Shown here in pieces: positions 58,135 through 64,000 of a DNA stretch of 64,000 nucleotides. Within the stretch, counting starts at the first letter, position 1; every line of letters begins with the position of its first letter. The stretch comes from JBFWUM01 sp050247255 (lineage in GTDB: Bacteria > Acidobacteriota > Vicinamibacteria > Vicinamibacterales > UBA2999). The stretch is from assembly GCA_050247255.1 (NCBI GenBank), contig JBFWUM010000015.1, forward strand, positions 1-64,000. Reading direction: 5' to 3'. A program made the translations under genes and the position numbers. The notes below the pieces were generated by a model. The model ran no database searches and was not told the DNA's origin. It worked only from the letters and a program-made list of their open reading frames with translations.

Positions 58135-59718
58135 ATGCCCAGAGCCCTCCTTAGCGTTTCCGACAAGACCGGCCTCATCGACTTTGCGCGCGCCCTCGCG
58201 CAGCGCGGTTTCGAACTCGTCTCCACCGGCGGCACCGCCCGCGCCCTGCAGCAGGCAGGCCTTCCCGTCATCGGCATCTCCGAGGTGACCGGCTTTCCCG
58301 AGATGATGGATGGCCGCGTCAAGACGCTCCACCCCAAGGTGCACGGCGGCATCCTGGCGCGGCGCAGCGAGCCGGGCGACCTGGCGTCCGCCCGCGAGCA
58401 CGGCATCACGCTGATCGATCTCGTGGTCGTCAACCTGTATCCGTTCGTGCAGACCGCGGCCAAACCCGAGACGCCGTTCGACGAGCTGATCGAGCAGATC
58501 GACATCGGCGGGCCGAGCATGGTGCGCGCGGCGGCGAAGAACTTCCAGGACGTCCTGATTGTGGTTTCGCCGGCTGACTATCCGAAGGTATTGGAGCAAC
58601 TCGATCGCGACGGCGGGCCGACGCGGGCCTTCCGCTTCGAGCTGGCGCGCACTGCGTTTGCCCATACCGGCTCGTATGACACGGCGATCGCTGCCACGCT
58701 GGCGACGGTGGACAGCGCGACGTTCTCGAGGCCGCCACTGGGTCAGTTGCCGACGGTGGCGCTCGGCCTCGCCAAAGTGCGAGATCTCCGCTACGGCGAG
58801 AACCCGCACCAGCCGGCGGCGCTCTACGAGGCCCCGGGTGCGCATCCTGGCTTCCGCGTGTTGCAGGGAAAGGAACTGTCGTACACGAACCTGCTCGATC
58901 TCGACGCCGCGGCGCGCATCGTCCTCGAGTTCGCCGAGCCGGCGGCGACGGTCATCAAGCACACCAACCCGTGCGGCGCCGCAACGGGCAGGGATGCCGC
59001 CGATGCCTACGTCCGCGCCCGCGACGCCGACCCGCTGGCCGCCTTCGGCGGCATCGTCGGCCTCAACCGGCCCGTCGACGAGGCCACGGCGCGCGCCATC
59101 ACCTCGACGTTCATCGAAGCCGTCGTCGCCCCATCGGTTGACGAGGCGGCGCGACCCATCCTCGCCACGAAGGCGAGCATGCGCGTCGTCATCGCCGACC
59201 AGCTCGCGCCGGCCGCGGGGCCTGGCGTCGCTGCGGACCTCGAGGTCCGGTCGATCATCGGCGGCGTCCTCGTGCAGCAGCGCGACGTCGTCCGCGAGGC
59301 GCACGCGCCATGGCCGGCCGGTGACCTGAAGGTGGTCACCAGGCGGCAGCCGACGGACGAGGAGTGGCAGGCGCTGCGCTTCGCCTGGCGCGTCTGCGCG
59401 CACGTCAAGTCGAACACCGTGATCTTCACGACCGCCGACCGCAGCCTCGCCATCGGCGCGGGTCAGATGTCGCGCGTCGACGCCGTGCGCGTCGCGCGGA
59501 TGAAGGCCGAGGCCATCGGCGTCGATGCCCTGCAGGGATCGGTGGCCGCATCGGATGCGTTCTTCCCGTTCCGCGACGGCCTCGACGCGGTTGCCGCGGC
59601 TGGCGCGACCGCCGTCGTCCAGCCTGGCGGATCAGTAAGGGATCAGGAAGTGATCGACGCCGCTAACGAGCTCGGCATCGCGATGGTCTTTACCGGGAGA
59701 CGGCACTTCCGGCACTAG
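58135..59718 (+). CDS. purH: Bifunctional AICAR transformylase / IMP cyclohydrolase
   Basis: 527 residues, the standard length. It makes the last two steps of IMP synthesis. N-terminal MGS-like cyclohydrolase domain: LLSVSDKTGLIDFA, STGGTARAL, GFPEMMDGRVKTLHPKVHGG. C-terminal transformylase: RYGENPHQPA, VIKHTNPCGAA, VKSNTVIFT, GQMSRVDAVRVA, SDAFFPFRDGLD and PGGSVRD. No other purine gene is adjacent. It is divergent from the cold-shock gene. Confidence 0.97.
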   Translation: MPRALLSVSDKTGLIDFARALAQRGFELVSTGGTARALQQAGLPVIGISEVTGFPEMMDGRVKTLHPKVHGGILARRSEPGDLASAREHGITLIDLVVVNLYPFVQTAAKPETPFDELIEQIDIGGPSMVRAAAKNFQDVLIVVSPADYPKVLEQLDRDGGPTRAFRFELARTAFAHTGSYDTAIAATLATVDSATFSRPPLGQLPTVALGLAKVRDLRYGENPHQPAALYEAPGAHPGFRVLQGKELSYTNLLDLDAAARIVLEFAEPAATVIKHTNPCGAATGRDAADAYVRARDADPLAAFGGIVGLNRPVDEATARAITSTFIEAVVAPSVDEAARPILATKASMRVVIADQLAPAAGPGVAADLEVRSIIGGVLVQQRDVVREAHAPWPAGDLKVVTRRQPTDEEWQALRFAWRVCAHVKSNTVIFTTADRSLAIGAGQMSRVDAVRVARMKAEAIGVDALQGSVAASDAFFPFRDGLDAVAAAGATAVVQPGGSVRDQEVIDAANELGIAMVFTGRRHFRH

Positions 59719-59794
59719 AAGAGTTTACTCTTCGCGGTTCCTGCTTCTCGGTTCGTGTTCACGTTCGACTGGCGCGCGGTGAGAGGATGTTGCT

Positions 59795-60322
59795 GTGGAT
59801 ATCGGACGAGCTTTCATCGAGCAGTCGCGACAGCTGCTGACTGACAGTTACCTTCCGCGGATTGAACAGGCGGTCAATGGGTTGCCCGCCAACCAGGTGT
59901 GGTGGCGGGCCAACCCTCAGTCGAACAGCATCGGCAACTTGATCCTGCACCTCGACGGGAATGTCCGCCAATGGATTATCAGCGGTCTCGGCGGCGCGCC
60001 AGATACTCGGGAACGCCAGCGGGAGTTCGAGACAGATGGTGGCCTTGATGCGAACGATCTTCTTCTGACCCTGCACACCACCGTAGTACGTGGCGGGGAA
60101 GTCCTGGGCGGTATCGATCGCGCCGAACTGCTCGCACCTCGGCGGATCCAAAGTTACGACGTCACGGTACTAAGTGCAGTGTTCGCCGTCGTCGAACACT
60201 TCTCCATGCACACTGGGCAAATATTGCTGCTCGCGAAGATGTGGAAGGGGGACCTGGCCTTGTACGACTATTCGAAGGGCCAGCCTCGCCCGCAATGGCG
60301 CGGAGGAGTTGTTGGCCACTGA
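59795..60322 (+). CDS. DinB-like (DUF1572) protein
   Basis: 175 residues from a GTG at 59795. A four-helix DinB-type fold is suggested by SIGNLILHLDGNVRQWI near residues 45-60 and VVEHFSMHTGQI near 130-140; the histidines would bind one metal. DUF1572 proteins include thiol-dependent transferases, mostly of unknown substrate. Base composition is visibly lower in G+C than the neighbours (about 58 percent over one 60-base stretch counted), so recent acquisition is possible. Confidence 0.75.
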   Translation: MDIGRAFIEQSRQLLTDSYLPRIEQAVNGLPANQVWWRANPQSNSIGNLILHLDGNVRQWIISGLGGAPDTRERQREFETDGGLDANDLLLTLHTTVVRGGEVLGGIDRAELLAPRRIQSYDVTVLSAVFAVVEHFSMHTGQILLLAKMWKGDLALYDYSKGQPRPQWRGGVVGH

Positions 60323-60378
60323 GGAGGCCGAAAGGGTCGGCTGAAGCTGGCCCCACGCTTCAAGACGAACTCAGAAGG

Positions 60379-60406
60379 TTTCGTGAATTTCGTGTATTTC
60401 GTGGTT
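60379..60406. repeat. 28-nt repeat arm (ACGAAATAC family), copy 3, single arm
   Basis: The same three 9-bp TTTCGTGNA units plus GGTT as in the two palindromic copies. It ends on the stop codon of the heptose kinase gene (shared base at 60406). No second arm was found nearby. Confidence 0.85.
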
Positions 60407-61407
60407 TAGACGTCCGCAACGACGCCGCACGCCAGCAGCAACTCCGCAGGACTGACCGTCGCGGGGCCGAACTTTGCGACGGCGATGCCGGCGGCGGTGT
60501 TCGCCAGGCGGGCGGCTTCGACGAGCGTGGCGCCTGCCGCGGTGGCGGTGGCCAGCGTGGCGATTACGGTGTCGCCGGCGCCGGTCACATCGGCGACCTC
60601 CCGGGCCGAGGCAGCGAGGTAGCCTTCGGCCGTGTCGGACGACAGCCACATCCCCTGGTCGCCGCGCGTCATCAGCACCGACCCGCACCGTGCCTGGCGG
60701 CGGAACAGCCGCGCCGCCTCGCGGGCATCGTCGTTGCTGCGGATCCGCACGTGCGTGGCCGCCTCGGCCTCGTGATGGTTCGGCGTCACCACGGTGGCGC
60801 CGGCGTAGCGATCGACGTGGGCGATCTTCGGATCGACGAAGACGCCGGTACCCGTCGCGGCCGCCGCCTCGACGACGGCGCGCATGACGCGCGCGGTGAT
60901 GCACCCCTTGCGATAGTCAGAGACGATGATCGCGTCAGACTCCGGCGCGTGCTGGCGGATGGCGGTCACGATCCGGCTCTCGACGTCGCCGGCGATGTCG
61001 CCGTCCCCCTCGTAGTCGATGCGGGCCACCTGCTGGTTGCGCTCGGTGACGACACGCACCTTCGCGGTCGTCGGCCGCGACCCGTCGCCGGCAAAGGAGG
61101 TGGCGATGCCGGCCTCGCGGCACGCCTGGGTCAGCGCGGACGCCGTGTCGTCCATCCCGGTCGGCGCCACCAGCCTGGCGCTGCCGCCGAGCGCGACGAC
61201 GTTGTGGGCGACGTTGGCGGCGCCGCCAATGCGCGCCATCTCGTGATCGAACGCGACGACCGGCACCGGCGCCTCGGGTGAGATGCGCGTGACGCGGCCG
61301 ACGATGAAGCGGTCGAGCATGGCATCGCCGACCACCAGCACGCGGACGCCGGCGAATGCCGCGGTGATGCGGCGCGCGCGATCAGGATCGAGCGGCGGAA
61401 GCAGCAT
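60406..61407 (-). CDS. D-glycero-beta-D-manno-heptose-7-phosphate kinase-like (RfaE1/HldE kinase domain)
   Basis: 333 residues from the ATG at 61407; a TTG at 61428 is possible. PfkB-family sugar kinase: GDAMLDRFIVG, SPEAPVPVV, IGGAANVAHNV, and the catalytic VTGAGDTVIATLA. The pattern matches the kinase half of HldE; no nucleotidyltransferase domain is attached. It phosphorylates heptose-7-phosphate for LPS core. It is last in a four-gene operon with a heptosyltransferase and overlaps the upstream gene by 26 bases. Confidence 0.87.
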   Translation of the reverse strand: MLLPPLDPDRARRITAAFAGVRVLVVGDAMLDRFIVGRVTRISPEAPVPVVAFDHEMARIGGAANVAHNVVALGGSARLVAPTGMDDTASALTQACREAGIATSFAGDGSRPTTAKVRVVTERNQQVARIDYEGDGDIAGDVESRIVTAIRQHAPESDAIIVSDYRKGCITARVMRAVVEAAAATGTGVFVDPKIAHVDRYAGATVVTPNHHEAEAATHVRIRSNDDAREAARLFRRQARCGSVLMTRGDQGMWLSSDTAEGYLAASAREVADVTGAGDTVIATLATATAAGATLVEAARLANTAAGIAVAKFGPATVSPAELLLACGVVADV

Positions 61408-62587
61408 CGTCGGTGCGCGCCGCGGCAAACGGCAGGGTGACGAGGACGAGCAGCAACATCAGGAACTCGGAATCGCCGAAGTTGTACTCGAACAGCCCGG
61501 CGGCGAGCATGGCGCCGATGCCGGCGATGCCGGCGGCTGCCAGCGCCTTCTCTCCTGCAGGCGCGCCCCCCGACCGGAACACCCGCAGCAGCCCCGCCGC
61601 CATCACCACGACGAGCCAGGCCCAGACGGCCAGCGCCGGCAGGCCGCGCTCGGCGGCAATCTGCAGCGGCACGTTGTGCAGGTGGGGATTGGTGGCGTTG
61701 ACGCCGCCCGGGTCGCGGTACTGGGCGTAGTTGCGCTCGACCATGTTCGGTCCGACGCCGGTGAGCGGGTGGTCGGCGATCATCGCCGTGCCGGTGTTCA
61801 CCATCGCCAGCCGATCGCGGTTGGTCGGGTCGTTCAGGTCGAACATCGACACCATGCGGTCGACGATCGTGTCGGGCGCGATGGCAAACATCAGCGCGAC
61901 GACGACCGGGATCACTGCCGTCAGCCGGAGGTCCTTGAGGATGAAGACCAGAGCGGCCGCCGCGCAGGCGCCGACCCAGGCGCTGCGCGTGAAGGTCAGC
62001 GCCAGCGCCACGAGCAGCGCCGGCATCACCAGCGCCGGCCACACCCGTTCGCGCGAGCCGAAGACGAGCCGGGCGATGGCGGCGCCGATGACCAGCATCA
62101 GCAGCCCGGAATACGTCATGTAGTGCGACATGGCCCCCTCGGGCCGGCGTCCGAGGCTGTCGTAGTGCAGCATGCCGTACTGGATGATGCCGAACGCCGC
62201 GCTGACGGCGCCGACCGTGACGATCACGTCGAGGACGTTCGCGGCGCGGCGGCCGCGCGCCAGGTCGTAGGCGGCAGGGACGGCGAGGAACACGAGCAGC
62301 TGCTTGCTGTCGACGAGGCTGGCGACCGGATCGGTCGAGAAGGCCGCCGAGATCAGCGTGACCGCCGCGTAGGCCACGAGCGGGACGAAGAACGGCGGCG
62401 CCGACGGGCGCACCCGGTCGTGCGCGAGCCGCGCCGCCCAGCAGGCCAGCGTGGCGGTGAGCAGGATGCCGGCGGCGGCAATCGACAGCTGCAGCGACGC
62501 GACGAAGGCGAGCAGCAGCCAGTAGCCGATCCGGTCGAGGCCGGCGGCGTCGCGCTCTCCCGCAAGGGTGATGGTGGCGCTCGTCAT
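61382..62587 (-). CDS. O-antigen ligase-like membrane protein (Wzy/WaaL family)
   Basis: 401 residues, about ten membrane helices. FTRSAWVGACAAAA and HPLTGVGPNMVERNY with NPHLHNVPLQIAAERGLPAL form the O-antigen ligase/polymerase signature, including the periplasmic loop. It would attach or polymerise glycans at the periplasmic face of the inner membrane. Overlaps the glycosyltransferase gene by 4 bases (ATGA). Confidence 0.87.
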   Translation of the reverse strand: MTSATITLAGERDAAGLDRIGYWLLLAFVASLQLSIAAAGILLTATLACWAARLAHDRVRPSAPPFFVPLVAYAAVTLISAAFSTDPVASLVDSKQLLVFLAVPAAYDLARGRRAANVLDVIVTVGAVSAAFGIIQYGMLHYDSLGRRPEGAMSHYMTYSGLLMLVIGAAIARLVFGSRERVWPALVMPALLVALALTFTRSAWVGACAAAALVFILKDLRLTAVIPVVVALMFAIAPDTIVDRMVSMFDLNDPTNRDRLAMVNTGTAMIADHPLTGVGPNMVERNYAQYRDPGGVNATNPHLHNVPLQIAAERGLPALAVWAWLVVVMAAGLLRVFRSGGAPAGEKALAAAGIAGIGAMLAAGLFEYNFGDSEFLMLLLVLVTLPFAAARTDDAASAARS

Positions 62588-63639
62588 CGTGTCATCGCTC
62601 GCTCGGCGGCGCGGACCACCTGCGCCGGCGTGATCCGCGTCAGGCAGCGGAAGTCGCCCGGCGCGCAGGTCCGCTGCCGGCACGGCCGGCAGGGCAGCGG
62701 CCCGGCGTCCACCGCCTCGATCGGATAGCGCGCGCTGCGCCAGGGCATCGACCGGCCGGCCAGCGTCGGCCCGAACAACGCCACGATCGGCGTCGGCGTC
62801 GTGGCCGCGATGTGCAGCGGTCCGCTGTCGCCCCCAATGTACACCGCCGCGCGGCCGATCAGGCTCTGGAGCTCGGCGAGGTCGAACTCGCCGGCGTCGG
62901 CAATGCCGGCCGCCAGCGGTCCGAGCTGCCGGCGGGCGGCATCGGCAATGCGGTGGGCGGCATCGGCGTCGGACGGCCCCGACGTGAAGAGAATGCGCCG
63001 CGACGGGTCGTCGCGGACCAGCTGCTCGGCCACGGCGGCAAAGGCCTCCTCCGGCCAGCGGCGGAACGGATTGCCGGCGCTCACGTGGACGACGACCAGG
63101 CAGTGATCCTTCAGCCCGGCGGCGGCCAGCTGCAGCGAGACGCGCGCCGCGGCGTCGGCATCCTCCGCCATCTCCACCGGATCGGTCTCCGGATCGGCGG
63201 CGCCGATGCCGAGCGGCCGCAGCAGGTCCCACTGGTTGGCGACCGAATGGCGCGGCCCGAGGTCCGGCGCGCGCTCGACGAGATCGGTGTACATCCACTG
63301 CCGTCCCGCCATCGGGTAGCCGATGCGCCGCTTCGCCCCGCTCGCCCAGGTCAGCCACGCGCTGCGCGGGCCGCCGTGCAGATCGATCGCCACGTCGAAA
63401 CGGCGCCTGCGCAGCTCGCGCGCCAGCCGGATGTCGTCGCGAACGCGCGCCAGCCCGCGGCGGTGCGGGACGACGATCAGATCAGAGAGGTGAGGGTTGC
63501 CGCGGACGACCGGGGCGGCGGCGCGTTCGACGAGGTAGGTCAGCTCGGCGCCCGGGTCATGGCGCCGCAGCGCCCGCAGCAGCGGCGTCGTGAAGACGAC
63601 GTCGCCAATGAGGCGCAGGCGGACGAGCAGGATCTTCAA
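62584..63639 (-). CDS. Family 9 glycosyltransferase (heptosyltransferase-like)
   Basis: 351 residues from a TTG at 63639 that overlaps the preceding stop codon. LKILLVRLRLIGDVVFTTPLLRALRR at the N-terminus and YIGGDSGPLHIAATTPTPIVALFGPT in the C-terminal domain are the GT9 signatures (WaaC/WaaF-like). A cysteine-rich C-terminal segment (CRPCRQRTCAPGDFRC) is also common in this group. It likely adds heptose to the LPS inner core. Confidence 0.88.
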   Translation of the reverse strand: MKILLVRLRLIGDVVFTTPLLRALRRHDPGAELTYLVERAAAPVVRGNPHLSDLIVVPHRRGLARVRDDIRLARELRRRRFDVAIDLHGGPRSAWLTWASGAKRRIGYPMAGRQWMYTDLVERAPDLGPRHSVANQWDLLRPLGIGAADPETDPVEMAEDADAAARVSLQLAAAGLKDHCLVVVHVSAGNPFRRWPEEAFAAVAEQLVRDDPSRRILFTSGPSDADAAHRIADAARRQLGPLAAGIADAGEFDLAELQSLIGRAAVYIGGDSGPLHIAATTPTPIVALFGPTLAGRSMPWRSARYPIEAVDAGPLPCRPCRQRTCAPGDFRCLTRITPAQVVRAAERAMTR

Positions 63640-63806
63640 TCCTCGATCGTCGCCTCGTCTATCAGCATGACCGGGATGTCGTCCTTGATCGGATACACGC
63701 GCCGGCACTGGTCGCACTTCAACGCCGTGTCGTTCTTGACGAGCTTTACCGGCGTCTTGCAGTTCGGGCAGGCGAGAATCTGGAGCAGTTCAGCGTCAAC
63801 TGGCAT
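63636..63806 (-). CDS. Trm112-like small zinc-ribbon protein
   Basis: 56 residues from the ATG at 63806. ILACPNCKTPVKL and LKCDQCRRVYPIKDDIPVML give two CxxC pairs and the UPF0434/Trm112 pattern. In bacteria such proteins are often encoded near lipid A or LPS genes. It overlaps the glycosyltransferase start by 4 bases and opens the operon. Confidence 0.9.
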   Translation of the reverse strand: MPVDAELLQILACPNCKTPVKLVKNDTALKCDQCRRVYPIKDDIPVMLIDEATIED

Positions 63807-63822
63807 CGTGTTGGCACACCCG

Positions 63823-63850
63823 TTGGAACTATAGCATCCTGGCATAGAAT
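63823..63850 (+). promoter_or_regulatory. Candidate promoter of the gene entering the right edge
   Basis: TTGGAA (63823-63828), a 16-base spacer and TAGAAT (63845-63850). The start would fall about 3 bases before the ATG at 63861, giving a near-leaderless mRNA; no Shine-Dalgarno sequence is present. Confidence 0.45.
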
Positions 63851-63860
63851 CACTTACGCC

Positions 63861-64000
63861 ATGATCGTCACGCGCGCCGCTTCACGTGTTCTCGTCGCCG
63901 GCCTGCTGACGGCCGGTGCGCCGCTGCCGGTCCTGGCACAGCAGCCGGCGGCCGCCGACACCCAGGCGCGGGGCGCGGCCGAGGCCTATTACGAGTTCCT
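63861..64000 (+). CDS. Secreted protein, N-terminus only (runs off the window)
   Basis: 46 complete codons. A Sec signal peptide (RVLVAGLLTAGAPLPVLAQQ) is clear. The mature start ADTQARGAAEAYYEF could be the first helix of a TPR-like protein, but too little is visible to name it. Confidence 0.6.
   Translation, partial: MIVTRAASRVLVAGLLTAGAPLPVLAQQPAAADTQARGAAEAYYEF

Noticed and set aside
60371..60904. Small protein with a repeated HEIHE sequence
   Set aside because: It is the translation of a repeat arm plus an out-of-frame reading of the heptose kinase gene.

Overview
The window looks like a high-GC (roughly two-thirds G+C) Gram-negative bacterium from a draft or metagenome assembly; two runs of exactly 100 N mark scaffold joins. 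TonB receptor, heptose/LPS genes, Lhr, DUF5985, SagB-like nitroreductase and abundant palindromic micro-repeats together suggest an Acidobacteriota member, possibly Vicinamibacteria. That placement is inference; there is no rRNA gene here. I saw no tRNA, rRNA, CRISPR array or transposase.

Layout. (1) 0-11 kb: a catabolic region with a Tat-exported double alpha/beta hydrolase, maleylacetate reductase, an MFS carrier, two lipoprotein cytochromes, an aldehyde dehydrogenase and the two cupin subunits of hydroquinone 1,2-dioxygenase. Together these make a complete hydroquinone to beta-ketoadipate route. Two secreted SnoaL-like paralogues follow. (2) 10.8-28 kb: mixed genes: a cytochrome/copper-monooxygenase-like protein, thiolase, DHA2 efflux pump, Spy-like protein, phosphoesterase, phospholipase D, TreY and YajQ. 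Then comes a tightly overlapped minus-strand operon encoding a winged-helix-like protein, two DUF5985 proteins, a TonB-dependent receptor, YfiR and a hybrid histidine kinase. (3) 28.4-35.7 kb: a divergent gas-vesicle operon (gvpJ, gvpA, sensor kinase, response regulator, gvpF/L, gvpG, gvpF/L, gvpS-like, gvpF/L, gvpK, DUF523). A signalling pair sits inside the structural genes and no gvpN or gvpC is visible. (4) 35.7-43.6 kb: a nei remnant behind an Lhr helicase, a SagB-type nitroreductase and a glycosyltransferase. (5) 43.7-54.7 kb: a complex I operon nuoABCDEFHJKLMN without nuoG or nuoI. (6) 54.8-64 kb: SDR, cspA with an attenuator-like leader, purH, a DinB-like protein and an LPS heptose/O-antigen operon.

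The most unusual structural signal is the set of palindromic short-tandem-repeat elements, made of 7-9 bp units followed by their reverse complement, lying at gene ends. One family with 28-nt arms supplies part or all of the signal peptide of two separate cytochrome-type genes. Another supplies the C-terminal tail of NuoM. A second class consists of hairpins with variable stems and a mostly constant TTCA loop. The gas-vesicle operon with built-in two-component genes and the divergent receptor/YfiR/kinase operon may form one regulatory unit, but that link is inference from position.
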